Assembly (NCBI RefSeq): GCF_002250655.1
Contig: NZ_NOZR01000001.1
Location: 1 to 64,000, forward strand
Direction of reading: 5' to 3'
Length of the DNA stretch: 64,000 nt
DNA from: Mycolicibacterium sphagni
GTDB taxonomy: Bacteria > Actinomycetota > Actinomycetes > Mycobacteriales > Mycobacteriaceae
A program made the translations under genes and the position numbers. The notes under the pieces were generated by a model, which searched no databases, had not been told where the DNA came from, and saw nothing but the letters and a program-made list of their open reading frames with translations. Each line of letters begins with the position of its first letter. Within the stretch, counting starts at the first letter, position 1. Below are positions 1 to 8,772 of the stretch, piece by piece.

Positions 1-24
1 TTGTGTATAAGTGAGAGGTACTAG
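1..24. other. Probable adapter-derived contig edge
   Basis: Bases 2-11 read TGTGTATAAG, identical to ten bases of the Tn5/Nextera mosaic-end sequence in its usual read orientation. The following bases do not continue that match cleanly. The stretch is AT-richer than everything after it, and it places an in-frame TAG (22-24) directly in front of a normal SDR reading frame. I infer an untrimmed library end or low-quality contig edge rather than biology. Confidence 0.5.
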
Positions 25-501
25 AGGGACGAGGAGCTGGGGCATGCTTTCGCGGTGGGCTACTACGGCCCGTTCTGGGCGATGCGCGCCGCCTTCGGCC
101 ATATGAAAGAACGCGGCTGGGGCCGAGTCATCAACATGTGCAGCCTCAACGGCGTCAACGCACACATCGGATCCCTGGAGTACAACTCGGCCAAGGAGGC
201 GTTGCGCACGCTGACCCGTACGGCCGCACGGGAATGGGCACCCACCGGGGTGACCGTCAACGCCATCTGCCCGGCGGCGAAAAGCCAAGCGTTCCTGGCA
301 GTTGCGGCCCAGCATCCCGACATCGTGGCGGTCGCCGACGCCGCCAATCCGATGGGCCGAATGGGCGATCCGTACGACGACATCGCCCCGGTCGCGGTAT
401 TCCTGGCCAGCGAGGGCTCGCGATACCTCACCGGCAACACGCTTTTCGTCGACGGCGGCAGCCACATCAACGGGGTCGCGTGGGCGCCCGACCTGGGCTA
501 G
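25..501 (+). CDS. SDR-family oxidoreductase, 5' end missing
   Basis: This is the C-terminal two thirds of a classical short-chain dehydrogenase/reductase (NAD(P)-dependent alcohol/ketone oxidoreductase). Visible are the helix GPFWAMRAAF, the strand GRVINMCSLNG carrying the catalytic Ser, the YNSAK catalytic Tyr-x-x-x-Lys, and the C-terminal LTGNTLFVDGGSHI typical of SDRs. The N-terminal Rossmann glycine motif is absent because the window begins inside the gene. An in-frame stop at 22-24 lies in suspect sequence, so truncation is more likely an assembly-edge effect than a pseudogene. The gene is convergent with the next one, 9 bp apart. Its substrate cannot be told from sequence. Confidence 0.85.
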   Translation, partial: RDEELGHAFAVGYYGPFWAMRAAFGHMKERGWGRVINMCSLNGVNAHIGSLEYNSAKEALRTLTRTAAREWAPTGVTVNAICPAAKSQAFLAVAAQHPDIVAVADAANPMGRMGDPYDDIAPVAVFLASEGSRYLTGNTLFVDGGSHINGVAWAPDLG

Positions 502-510
502 GGCCGACCG

Positions 511-1722
511 TCAACGCAGCGGCAGGCCCGTCAGCGCGCGGGCGATCACCAGTCGCTGAATCTCGCTGGTGCCCTCGAAGATCGTGAAGATCTTGGCGTC
601 GCGGTGCATCCGCTCCACCGGGTAGTCACGGGTATAGCCGTTGCCGCCGAGGATCTGGATGGCCTCGTCGGTGACGTAGACCGCCGTCTCGCTGGCGTGC
701 AGCTTGGCCATCGAGCCCTCCGCCGAGGCGAACGGCTTGTTGTTGCGCTGCATCCAGCCGGCCCGCCAGATCAGCAGCCGGGAGGCGTCGACACGGCTCT
801 TCATATCGGCCAGCTTGAATCCGATAGCCTGGAAGTCGCCGATCTTGCGGCCGAATTGCTCACGCTCGCAGGCATATTCGAGGGCGTACTCGTAGGCGGC
901 CCGGGCCACGCCCAGCGCCATCGCCCCGACGGCGGGGCGGGTGCGCTCGAACGTCGCCATCGCGGCCTGACCGGATGTGCGCTTTCCTTCCCGAGCCTTG
1001 GCGATTCGCTGTTCGAAACGCTCCCTGCCGCCCAGGATCAGATTGCCCGGCAGACGCACGTTGTCCAGCACCACCTCAGCGGTATGCGAGGCGCGAATAC
1101 CGTGCTTCTTGAACTTCTGCCCCTGAGAGAACCCGGGGGTGTTCGGCGGAATGATGAAGGTGGCCTGGCCGCGGGTGCCGAGTTCGGGATGCACTGAGGC
1201 GACGACGATGTGGACGTTGGCGATGCCGCCGTTGGTGGCCCAGGTCTTGGTGCCGTCGAGCACCCATTCGTCGGTGGCCTGTTCGTAGCGGGCGCGGGTA
1301 CGCACCGAGCCGACGTCGGAGCCGGCGCCCGGCTCAGAGGAGCAGAACGCAGCCAGCAGCGGATCCCCCGGCGTGCCGAACATCTCGGGCAGCCACTGCC
1401 CGATCTGCTCCGGTGTGCCATTGGCGGCCAATGCCGCCGCCGCCAATCCGGTGCCCAGAATCGACAGCCCGATGCCCGCGTCACCCCAGAACATCTCCTC
1501 GAACACGGTGAGCATGCCGATTCCGGAGGGCTCGGCCGACATCTCGGCGAACAGCTCGGGTGTGTAGAGGCCGACCTTGGCCGCCTCCTGGATCAGCGGC
1601 CAAGGGGTTTCCTCGCGCTCGTCCCATTCCGCGGCCGCGGGCCGGACCACGTCGGCGGCGAACTGGTGCACCCAGTCCCGGACATGGGCGACGTCTTCAG
1701 GCACATCAAGGGCGAAAGTCAT
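511..1722 (-). CDS. Acyl-CoA dehydrogenase (FadE family)
   Basis: A 403-residue flavoprotein of the acyl-CoA dehydrogenase family, which introduces the alpha-beta double bond of an acyl-CoA and passes electrons to ETF. The three-domain architecture is complete. [14 protein letters not shown] flavin/substrate loop residues appear as [17 protein letters not shown] follows, and the C-terminal [10 protein letters not shown] carries the usual catalytic Glu position. I chose ATG 1722 because a GGAG element lies about 10 nt upstream. A TTG 21 bases further upstream keeps the frame but lacks a ribosome site. Chain-length preference is not evident. The gene stands alone, convergent with the SDR. Confidence 0.9.
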   Translation of the reverse strand: MTFALDVPEDVAHVRDWVHQFAADVVRPAAAEWDEREETPWPLIQEAAKVGLYTPELFAEMSAEPSGIGMLTVFEEMFWGDAGIGLSILGTGLAAAALAANGTPEQIGQWLPEMFGTPGDPLLAAFCSSEPGAGSDVGSVRTRARYEQATDEWVLDGTKTWATNGGIANVHIVVASVHPELGTRGQATFIIPPNTPGFSQGQKFKKHGIRASHTAEVVLDNVRLPGNLILGGRERFEQRIAKAREGKRTSGQAAMATFERTRPAVGAMALGVARAAYEYALEYACEREQFGRKIGDFQAIGFKLADMKSRVDASRLLIWRAGWMQRNNKPFASAEGSMAKLHASETAVYVTDEAIQILGGNGYTRDYPVERMHRDAKIFTIFEGTSEIQRLVIARALTGLPLR

Positions 1723-1876
1723 GGCGGTCCAGCTCCGGATCAAGTCGTACCGCGTCGGCCGGCATCAGGTGACGACGACCCGACTGCGGTCGGCGGTAAA
1801 TTTCGTATAGTGAACGACTGTACACCGAACTGAACCGAATTCCGCCTGCGACGTGCGTCACACGTGTGAGCCCAGG

Positions 1877-2716
1877 TCAGGCTGGCTGCGTGACGAAATC
1901 GATGAGTTCTTCGACCCGGCCGATCAGCGCCGGCTCCAGATCGGTCCAGTCCCGCACCGAGGCGCGGATGCGCTGCCAAGCCCTGGCGATATCGGCCTGA
2001 TCCCGGTGGGGCCAGCCCAGCGCGTCGCAGATCCCGTGCTTCCATTCGACACCGCGCGGCACTGACGGCCACGCCTTCAGGCCCACACGCTCGGGTTTGA
2101 CGCCCTGCCAGATGTCCACATACGGATGGCCGACCACCAGAGTGTGCTCACCGCCCGGTCCGCGCCGGACGGTCTCGGCGATTCGGGCCTCCTTCGACCC
2201 GGCCACCAGGTGATCGACCAGGACCCCGAGGCGCCGCCCCGGGGCGGGCCGGAACGACTCGACGATGCCGGCCAGGTCGTCGACGCCGCCGAGGTACTCC
2301 ACGACCACCCCCTCGACCCGGAGGTCGTCGCCCCACACCTGCTCGACAAGTTCGGCGTCGTGGCGGCCCTCGACGTAGATCCGGCTGGCCAGCGCGACCT
2401 TGGCGCGTGCGTCGGCCACCTTCACCGAACCCGACTTCGTCCGTTGCGCCCCAGCCGGGGCCGAGCGGCGCAGGGGGGTCAGGATCACCGGCTTGCCCTC
2501 GAACAGAAAGCCGGGGCCGAGCGGGAACACCCGCCGCCGTCCCCTGCGGTCCTCCAATTCGACGCGGGAGCCTTCGACACCCACGACCGCGCCGACGAAC
2601 CCCGACTGCGGGTCCTCGACGACCATTCCCAACTCCACGGCCCGTTCCGTCGAGCGGGGCTTGCGGGAGTTGTGCGGATTGTTGGCCAGTACATCGGCGC
2701 CATAGCGATCAGCCAC
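1877..2716 (-). CDS. DUF3097 family protein
   Basis: A 279-residue protein starting with ADRYGADVLANNPHNSRKP after a GTG codon, which I recognise as the conserved start of the actinobacterial DUF3097 family. The middle contains a small beta-barrel-like segment (VVGVEGSRVELEDRRGRRR) followed by a region with VEGRHDAELVEQVWGDDLR. That second segment resembles a Toprim-like nucleic-acid domain (Glu-Gly-x-x-Asp). No biochemical function is established that I know of, and the Toprim resemblance is an inference. GTG 2716 is chosen because family members begin there; the frame stays open for another 25 codons upstream without family similarity. Confidence 0.8.
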   Translation of the reverse strand: MADRYGADVLANNPHNSRKPRSTERAVELGMVVEDPQSGFVGAVVGVEGSRVELEDRRGRRRVFPLGPGFLFEGKPVILTPLRRSAPAGAQRTKSGSVKVADARAKVALASRIYVEGRHDAELVEQVWGDDLRVEGVVVEYLGGVDDLAGIVESFRPAPGRRLGVLVDHLVAGSKEARIAETVRRGPGGEHTLVVGHPYVDIWQGVKPERVGLKAWPSVPRGVEWKHGICDALGWPHRDQADIARAWQRIRASVRDWTDLEPALIGRVEELIDFVTQPA

Positions 2717-2805
2717 CCGGCGATCGTAGGGGCCGTCACGCCGAATGGGCCCGTGGCGCGCGGCGCGCCGACATATCCTCCTGGTCAACACAGAAGGGCT
2801 CGATA

Positions 2806-4035
2806 GTGCTCAAAGTTGCAGTGCCGCCGGACTTGATGGGCGGCGACGTCGCCGAAGGTTACGGCAGAGTCGCCGATGCGTTCCGGGCGAACCTGGCCGC
2901 CGGCTCGGAAGTCGGCGCCGCCGTAGCCGTCTATCGGGACGGGGTCAAGGTCGTCGACCTGTGGGGCGGCTACCGCAACGGGCTGACGAAGGCGCCGTGG
3001 CAGCCCGACACCATGGTCAACATGTTCTCGACCACGAAGGGCGTCACGGCGCTGACGTTCGCGGTCGCGGTGTCCCGGGGCATGCTGTCCTACGACGCGA
3101 AAGTCGCCGACTATTGGCCGGAATTCGCCCACGCCGGCAAGGGCGACGTCACGGTCCGCCAACTGCTGGCGCACCAGGCCGGCCTGCCGGCCCTCACCCC
3201 CAAACCGACCCTTCGCGACGTCGCCGATCCCGAGCGGTTGGCCTCCATCCTGGCGGCACAGGCTCCGGCCTGGCCCGTCGGCGCCCGGCACGGCTATCAC
3301 GCAATCACGTTGGGTTGGTATCAGTCCGAGCTGATTCGCCGCACCGACCCGGCGGGCCGCACGGTGGGCCGGTTCCTGGCCGAGGAGATCGCCGCGCCGC
3401 TCGGTCTGGATCTGCACATCGGCCTGCCGGCCGACATCGATCGCAATCGGGTAGCACTGCTGCACCAGTGGAAGCGGCCCGAAGTGTTCCTCCACCTCAA
3501 GGAGATGCCGGCCGGTTTCGCGGTGGCGGCACTCAACCCCGTAGGTCTGGCTGCCCGCAGCACCGGCGTCCCGGCCGACGTCAATCCCTGGGACGGCGCC
3601 TACAACCGCGATGACGTCCGCGCAGTCGAGATACCGTCGAGCAACGGGATCGGCACCGCCAGATCTGTTGCGCAGTACTACGGCACCGCCGCGACAGGCG
3701 GCGACCAGATCGGCCTGAGTGCCGATGTCGTGTCGGCACTGGCCGCGCCGGCCATCCCGCCCAGCGGGGGCCTACGGGACAAGGTGCTCAACGTCACCAC
3801 CAACTTCGCGCTGGGCTTCGCAAAACCATTGCCGCAGTTCCGCTTCGGGTCCACCGACAAGGCTTTCGGCACACCGGGCTTCGGCGGTTCATTCGGGTTC
3901 GCCGATCCCGAGACCGGGATCGGATTCGCCTACGTGATGAACAAACTCGGATTCCACTTGTACAGCGATCCCCGCGAACTGGCCCTGCGGCAAGCGCTGA
4001 TGCACGGCATTCTCGGGGCGCGCTCGCAGACGTGA
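2806..4035 (+). CDS. Serine hydrolase, beta-lactamase/esterase fold
   Basis: A 409-residue enzyme of the class C beta-lactamase / EstB / Lip-type serine hydrolase family. The SxxK nucleophile motif is STTK (Ser75, Lys78) and the second motif is Tyr164-His-Ala. The C-terminal GFGGSFGFADPETG contains the glycine-rich strand that replaces KTG in esterases. Mycobacterial relatives are annotated as lipases or esterases (LipD, LipL, LipP types). There is no signal peptide, so it probably acts on cytoplasmic or membrane lipids. GTG 2806 has GAAGGG just upstream. The frame continues far upstream, but that portion is low-complexity shadow coding opposite DUF3097. The gene is divergent from DUF3097 and convergent with the next gene. 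Confidence 0.87.
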   Translation: MLKVAVPPDLMGGDVAEGYGRVADAFRANLAAGSEVGAAVAVYRDGVKVVDLWGGYRNGLTKAPWQPDTMVNMFSTTKGVTALTFAVAVSRGMLSYDAKVADYWPEFAHAGKGDVTVRQLLAHQAGLPALTPKPTLRDVADPERLASILAAQAPAWPVGARHGYHAITLGWYQSELIRRTDPAGRTVGRFLAEEIAAPLGLDLHIGLPADIDRNRVALLHQWKRPEVFLHLKEMPAGFAVAALNPVGLAARSTGVPADVNPWDGAYNRDDVRAVEIPSSNGIGTARSVAQYYGTAATGGDQIGLSADVVSALAAPAIPPSGGLRDKVLNVTTNFALGFAKPLPQFRFGSTDKAFGTPGFGGSFGFADPETGIGFAYVMNKLGFHLYSDPRELALRQALMHGILGARSQT

Positions 4036-4045
4036 CGTCTGCGCG

Positions 4046-4843
4046 TCAGTCGGCCAGTGGCGTATAGACGACGATCTGAAACTCCGGCTGGTCCGACGGC
4101 CGCAGCTGATGGTGTTCGTATCGGACTGTGCCGAACTCCGGGTGGTGAAAGAGCCGCTCGCGCGATTCGAACCCCTCAATACTGTGGCGTTGCCACCCGG
4201 CCCGGAATGCGGGGCTGACATCCGACAGGCGCGCAACAAGATCCGCTAAGACGGGATCGCCCAGACGCGAGCCGATTTCGGCGCGGAACTCAGCCAGAAA
4301 GCGCTGACTGGTGAGCTCCCAGTCAGCGAGCAAAGCCCGCACCGCCGGATCGGTGAAGACCGCCCACAGCAGGTTGCGCTCGTTAGGGGCCGTCGTAGCG
4401 ACGTTGGGGTAGAGACGTTCGTAGGCGTCATTCCAGCCGGCGATGCCCCACTCGGCCGTCAGCGCGTAGGCGGGATTGTCGCCGATCGCGTCGAGGAAAC
4501 GCTGCAGGTGCGACGGCACCGTTGCCACTTCGTGGGACGGCGGGGCAGGCAACGGCGCGAACCCGGCGAGATTCAGCACGTAGCGATGCTCGGCCACCCC
4601 CAGGCGCAGGGTTCTGCCCACCGCGTCGAGAACCTGCCGGGAAGGGTTGATGTCGCGACCCTGCTCCAACCACGTGTACCAAGTCACGCTTACCCCGGAG
4701 AGGTAGGACACTTCCTCGCGACGCAGCCCAACCGTGCGGCCCCGCCCCGCTGGAGGCAGGCCGAATTCGGCGCGGACCACACGCTCGCGAACCGAGCGAA
4801 GGAAAGCACCCAGTTCGCCTCGACGATCCTCATCGGTGGGCAC
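4046..4843 (-). CDS. XRE-family regulator with MmyB-like ligand domain
   Basis: A 265-residue transcription factor. Residues ~10-75 form a Cro/C1-type helix-turn-helix (GLRREEVSYLSGVSVTWYTWLEQG). The remainder is the MmyB-like ligand-binding domain, recognisable by LQRFLDAIGDNPAYALTAEWGIAGWNDAY and the GTVRYEHHQLRP strand near the end. Members of this actinobacterial family typically control an adjacent divergent enzyme gene and respond to small hydrophobic ligands. Here the divergent neighbour is a dihydroxy-acid dehydratase. A GTG start is used, with GGA 5 nt upstream. A perfect 15-bp palindrome lies 17 bp upstream of the start and is the obvious operator candidate. Confidence 0.88.
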   Translation of the reverse strand: MPTDEDRRGELGAFLRSVRERVVRAEFGLPPAGRGRTVGLRREEVSYLSGVSVTWYTWLEQGRDINPSRQVLDAVGRTLRLGVAEHRYVLNLAGFAPLPAPPSHEVATVPSHLQRFLDAIGDNPAYALTAEWGIAGWNDAYERLYPNVATTAPNERNLLWAVFTDPAVRALLADWELTSQRFLAEFRAEIGSRLGDPVLADLVARLSDVSPAFRAGWQRHSIEGFESRERLFHHPEFGTVRYEHHQLRPSDQPEFQIVVYTPLAD

Positions 4844-4860
4844 CGTCCAAGACTAGTACT

Positions 4861-4875
4861 GGCACTACTAGTGCC
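4861..4875. promoter_or_regulatory. Palindromic operator candidate between regulator and ilvD
   Basis: GGCACTACTAGTGCC is a perfect inverted repeat with 7-bp arms around one central base. A related half element, ACTAGTACT, lies immediately to the left (4852-4860), so ACTAGT occurs twice. It sits in the 76-bp divergent intergenic region, 17 bp from the regulator start and 44 bp from the ilvD start. This placement suits autoregulation and control of both genes. Confidence 0.6.
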
Positions 4876-4919
4876 CAGAGCGTCTTCCCAGCGTGCCGGC
4901 TGAACCGGACAGTGAACTG

Positions 4920-6773
4920 ATGATTCCGTTGCGCTCCCGCACCGTCACCCACGGCCGCAACATGGCCGGTGCCCGGGCGCTGCTGCGCGCCGCCGGCGTG
5001 GCCCGCGAGGACTTCGGTAAACCGATCGTGGCGGTGGCCAACAGCTTCACCGAGTTCGTCCCCGGACATACCCATTTACAGCCCGTCGGGCGCATCGTCT
5101 GCGAGGCGATCCACAGTGCCGGGGCGATCGCACGTGAATTCAACACCATCGCCGTCGACGACGGAATTGCCATGGGGCACAGTGGAATGCTCTACTCACT
5201 GCCGTCGCGCGATCTTATCGCCGATTCGGTGGAGTACATGGTGGAAGCACACCGAGCCGACGCACTGGTGTGTATCTCCAACTGCGACAAGATCACACCC
5301 GGAATGCTCATGGCCGCGCTGCGGATCAACGTGCCGACAGTGTTCGTCTCAGGCGGACCGATGGAGGGCGGCCGGGCCACCCTCGTCGATGGCCAGGTGC
5401 GCACCGGCCTGCACCTGATCGACCCGATGTCCGGCAGCGCCGATCCCACGATGTCGGATGCGGACCTGGCGCGCATCGAGGAAGCCGCCTGTCCGACGTG
5501 CGGCTCGTGCTCAGGGATGTTCACCGCGAATTCCATGAACTGTTTAGTGGAGGCACTGGGTCTGGCTCTGCCGGGCAACGGCTCGCTTCTGGCCACCCAC
5601 ACCGCCCGACGCGCCTTGTACGAGAAGGCGGGCGCTGCCGTGGTCGATCTCACCAACCGGTACTACGGCCACGGCGACGTCTCGGCACTGCCCCGAGCGA
5701 TCGCGTCGGCTGAAGCGTTCGAGAACGCGATGGCGATGGATGTCGCGATGGGGGGCTCCACCAATACCGTGCTGCACCTGATGGCCGCGGCACACGAAGC
5801 CGGCCTCGACTTCTCCATCACCGCGGTGGATCAGATCTCCCGACGCATCCCCTGCCTGTGCAAGGTCGCCCCAAATGGCACGTACCTGATGGAAGACGTG
5901 CACCGCGCGGGTGGCATCCCCGCGATACTCGGCGAGTTGCATCGCGCGGGCTTGTTGGCGACAGACGTGCATACAGTCCACGCCGGCGGGCTCGACGAGT
6001 GGCTCGGCGAGTGGGACATCCGGGGCCACAGCGCTTCCCCCGAGGCAATGGAGTTGTTCCTGGCTGCACCGGGCGGACGCCGCACGACCGCGGGGTTCTC
6101 GCAGTCCGAGCGCTGGGAGAGTCTCGACGTGGACGCTGCCCGCGGATGCATCCGCGATGTCGCACATGCCTATTCACCCGATGGCGGACTGGCGATCCTG
6201 ACCGGAAACCTCGCTCCCGACGGGTGTGTCGTCAAATCCGCGGGCCTCGAGCAGCACATGCTGACCTTCACCGGTCCCGCAGTCGTCGTCGAGTCGCAGG
6301 AGGAGGCAGTCGATGCCATTCTCGGCGGCGTCGTGAAGGCGGGGGACGTCGTCGTCGTCCGGTACGAGGGGCCGCGAGGTGGGCCCGGGATGCAGGAGAT
6401 GCTCTATCCGACATCATTTTTGAAGGGTCGCGGTCTGGGCACGCGGTGCGCGCTTGTCACCGACGGGCGGTTCTCCGGCGGCACCTCTGGGCTGTCAATC
6501 GGCCATGTGTCACCAGAGGCGGCGGCAGGCGGCCCCATCGCGCTGGCCCGCAACGGGGACTTGATCTCTATCGACATCCCCTCCCGCACGATCACACTCG
6601 AGGTGGCGGACACCGAACTCGCAAGGCGGCGGGCCGAACTCGAAATATCCGGCGGGTATCGGCCGAAGGAACGTGACCGACCGGTCTCCGCAGCGTTGCG
6701 GGCATACGCCCTGCTGGCGACGTCGGCGAATCGCGGAGCGGCACGCGATGTCGATGCCGTCCGCCTAGCCTGA
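4920..6773 (+). CDS. ilvD: Dihydroxy-acid dehydratase, E. coli type
   Basis: A 617-residue IlvD/Edd-family Fe-S dehydratase. It converts 2,3-dihydroxy-isovalerate and -methylvalerate to the 2-keto acids of valine and isoleucine synthesis. [38 protein letters not shown] and [18 protein letters not shown] are all present. Asp81, Cys122 and Cys194 fall within one residue of the E. coli metal and [4Fe-4S] ligands, and the length is almost that of E. coli IlvD (616). ATG 4920 reproduces the E. coli N-terminal spacing; GTG 4893 is an alternative without a ribosome site. The usual mycobacterial IlvD is shorter (about 575 residues) and of the other subclass, so this is probably an additional copy. 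A related sugar-acid dehydratase role cannot be fully excluded. Confidence 0.88.
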   Translation: MIPLRSRTVTHGRNMAGARALLRAAGVAREDFGKPIVAVANSFTEFVPGHTHLQPVGRIVCEAIHSAGAIAREFNTIAVDDGIAMGHSGMLYSLPSRDLIADSVEYMVEAHRADALVCISNCDKITPGMLMAALRINVPTVFVSGGPMEGGRATLVDGQVRTGLHLIDPMSGSADPTMSDADLARIEEAACPTCGSCSGMFTANSMNCLVEALGLALPGNGSLLATHTARRALYEKAGAAVVDLTNRYYGHGDVSALPRAIASAEAFENAMAMDVAMGGSTNTVLHLMAAAHEAGLDFSITAVDQISRRIPCLCKVAPNGTYLMEDVHRAGGIPAILGELHRAGLLATDVHTVHAGGLDEWLGEWDIRGHSASPEAMELFLAAPGGRRTTAGFSQSERWESLDVDAARGCIRDVAHAYSPDGGLAILTGNLAPDGCVVKSAGLEQHMLTFTGPAVVVESQEEAVDAILGGVVKAGDVVVVRYEGPRGGPGMQEMLYPTSFLKGRGLGTRCALVTDGRFSGGTSGLSIGHVSPEAAAGGPIALARNGDLISIDIPSRTITLEVADTELARRRAELEISGGYRPKERDRPVSAALRAYALLATSANRGAARDVDAVRLA

Positions 6774-6807
6774 AGACAACGCTGGGCCTGGGCGCGTCAG
6801 AGCACCC

Positions 6808-6837
6808 AGCTCAGCTCAGCTCAGCTCAGCTCAGCTC
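6808..6837. repeat. Six tandem AGCTC units (5-bp microsatellite)
   Basis: AGCTC is repeated six times without interruption between the convergent ilvD and metallopeptidase genes. The last unit and part of the fifth lie inside the final codons of the metallopeptidase, whose TGA (TCA on the plus strand) is at 6831-6833. Each unit holds the palindrome AGCT. A 5-bp unit is prone to slippage and changes frame. Because the minus strand reads AGCTG-AGCTG, a stop appears soon in any frame, so the effect would be limited to the last residues. Confidence 0.9.
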
Positions 6838-7883
6838 TGCTGCTGGACGCTGGCCGACGACGAGGTGACCTCGTCGATGACGGTGTGGATGAAGCGCATC
6901 TTCTCCAGCACCGGCACCGGCAGCACGAACGGGTAGAGATCGTCCTTGCCCATCGACCGGTTCACCATGTTCAGCGCCCAGGCAAGCGGCAGCCACATCT
7001 CGATGATTGTGTCGAATCCACTGGGTCCCAGCTGTCTTCGATCGAACGTTGCGTTCGCGGGAGCGAAGCTGAATGCCGCGGCAGTGTCCAGGGTGTCGCG
7101 GATGTGCAGATAGTGCGCGAATGTCTCTGCCCAGTCCTCGGCCGGATGCATGGTGGCATAGGAGGAGACGTACTTCTTCTCCCATCTCGGCGGCGCGCCC
7201 TCGCTGTAGTGGCGATCCAGCGCGGCTTGGTAGTCGGCCTCGGGGTCGCCGAATAATTCGGTGAATCGCGGCAGGTACGCCGGCGACGTGCCGACCAGCC
7301 GGTAGAAGTAGTAGTGCCCGACCTCGTGACGGAAATGGCCGAGCAGGGTGCGATACGGCTCGTCCATCGAGGTGCGCAGCTGCTCGCGGTGTACGTCGTC
7401 GCCTTCGGCCAGATCGAGTGTGATCAGACCGTTGTCATGGCCGGTGAACACCTTCTCCTTGGCGCTGGACAACAGATCGAAGGCCAGTCCGTATTCCGGA
7501 TCTTCGTCGCGGCCGACGATCGGCAGCTTCAGTTCGTGCAGCTCGGCGATCAGGCGCCGCTTGGCTCGCTCGGCCAGTGCGAACGCCGCCAATGCCTCGG
7601 TGTCGGTGTCGTTGGGCCTGGTTCGGGTGAGCCGGCACGACGCACACAACAATCGGACCGGCTCCACCTTGACCAGCCAGTTGCATTCGGCGAGATGAAG
7701 GTTGGCGCACAGTTGATAATCTGCGGCATCGACGGCCCCGCCATGCTCGCTGCCCTCGCCGGACGCGATCACGAGAAAAGCCTTGTCCTCCAGCGAGAAT
7801 CCCAGCCTGCTTCCGCAGGACAGGCACACCGAGTTCTCGAAGGCCAGGTGCTGGCCGCAGTTGGGGCAGATGAAGTCACGCAT
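6831..7883 (-). CDS. Zinc-ribbon metallopeptidase
   Basis: A 350-residue protein. Cys6-x2-Cys9 and Cys20-x2-Cys23 form an N-terminal zinc ribbon. The catalytic motif HEVGH (His186-Glu187-His190) and a downstream EDWAETFAHYLHI segment define the putative zinc-binding metallo-peptidase family (DUF2248-like). It has no signal peptide and is predicted cytoplasmic. Its ATG overlaps the end of the upstream transglutaminase gene by 8 bp, so translation is likely coupled. It is the last gene of the amidoligase/transglutaminase cassette and could trim or remove a peptide conjugate made by the others (inference). The upstream 101 codons of open frame show no family similarity and were not included. Confidence 0.85.
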   Translation of the reverse strand: MRDFICPNCGQHLAFENSVCLSCGSRLGFSLEDKAFLVIASGEGSEHGGAVDAADYQLCANLHLAECNWLVKVEPVRLLCASCRLTRTRPNDTDTEALAAFALAERAKRRLIAELHELKLPIVGRDEDPEYGLAFDLLSSAKEKVFTGHDNGLITLDLAEGDDVHREQLRTSMDEPYRTLLGHFRHEVGHYYFYRLVGTSPAYLPRFTELFGDPEADYQAALDRHYSEGAPPRWEKKYVSSYATMHPAEDWAETFAHYLHIRDTLDTAAAFSFAPANATFDRRQLGPSGFDTIIEMWLPLAWALNMVNRSMGKDDLYPFVLPVPVLEKMRFIHTVIDEVTSSSASVQQQS

Positions 7884-8772
7884 GCAGCAAGCCCCCCTCG
7901 TACGGTGCGACATCCACCGAGACGTCGATGACGCTCTGCTCGGAGTCGGTGTAGATGATGCCGCGCAGCGGTGGGACGTCGGCATAGTCGCGCCCCCAGC
8001 CGACGGTGATGTAGCGCTCGTCGACCAGTTGGTCGTTGGTGGGATCCAGCCCGAGCCAATCATTTTGCGGTGTCCATACCGCGGCCCAGGCATGGGTGGC
8101 ATCCACGCCGTACATTCGTTCCTTTCCCGGCGGCGGGTCCGTGGCGAGGTAGCCCGACACATAACTCGCCGCCAAACCGTTGGCACGCAGGCAGGCGATC
8201 GCCAGCCGGGCGAAGTCCTGACATACCCCTTCTCGCGCCAGCAAAACCTCGTTCACCTGTGTGGATACCGTGGTGGACCCGGACTTGTAGGTGAAGTCGG
8301 AGAAGATCCTGTTGTTGAGGTGGCGCAGGACCTCGATGATCGGGCGGCCGGGCTCGAAACTCGGTGCGGCGTAGTCGCGCACCGCATCGGTGATTTCGGC
8401 CGGACGCAGGTCGAGGGTGAACTCGGACGCCAACGCTCCGTTGTGGCCGACCGGCCGCACCGCTTCCCAGGGCGCCAGCGCCCAGCCCGCCTGGTACAGC
8501 TCGGCGGGCGGCGGATCGACCTCGACGACGGAGCGGCTCGTGACCGTCAGGGCGTGATGGCGTTCGGTGACGTGGAAGTAGGAGCTGATGTTGCCGTACA
8601 CATCGCGGCTGGTGGATCGGTCCGCGGGCTCGGGATCGATCTCGAGTTCATAGGCCAGGCAGCGCTGCGCGGTGGTGTCGCGGGGGGTGAGGTGGCCGCG
8701 GCCGTAGGAACTGGTGACCACGTCGGAGTAGCCGTACTCGGTGCGGTGCGTGACGCGATAGGTACGGGTCAT
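7876..8772 (-). CDS. Transglutaminase-like protein, stand-alone
   Basis: A 298-residue bacterial transglutaminase-like cysteine protease family protein. An N-terminal beta domain (MTRTYRVTHRTEYGYS) is followed by the transglutaminase core with catalytic Cys184 (EGVCQDFA), His227 (DATHAWAAVW) and Asp243 (DPTND). Such proteins are cytoplasmic peptidases or amide-bond transferases. ATG 8772 forms a 4-bp ATGA overlap with the stop of the ATP-grasp gene, so translation is coupled. The overlapping downstream metallopeptidase completes the cluster. The family is described from comparative genomics as a partner of circularly permuted ATP-grasp and alpha-E proteins; its substrate is unknown. Confidence 0.88.
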   Translation of the reverse strand: MTRTYRVTHRTEYGYSDVVTSSYGRGHLTPRDTTAQRCLAYELEIDPEPADRSTSRDVYGNISSYFHVTERHHALTVTSRSVVEVDPPPAELYQAGWALAPWEAVRPVGHNGALASEFTLDLRPAEITDAVRDYAAPSFEPGRPIIEVLRHLNNRIFSDFTYKSGSTTVSTQVNEVLLAREGVCQDFARLAIACLRANGLAASYVSGYLATDPPPGKERMYGVDATHAWAAVWTPQNDWLGLDPTNDQLVDERYITVGWGRDYADVPPLRGIIYTDSEQSVIDVSVDVAPYEGGLLHA

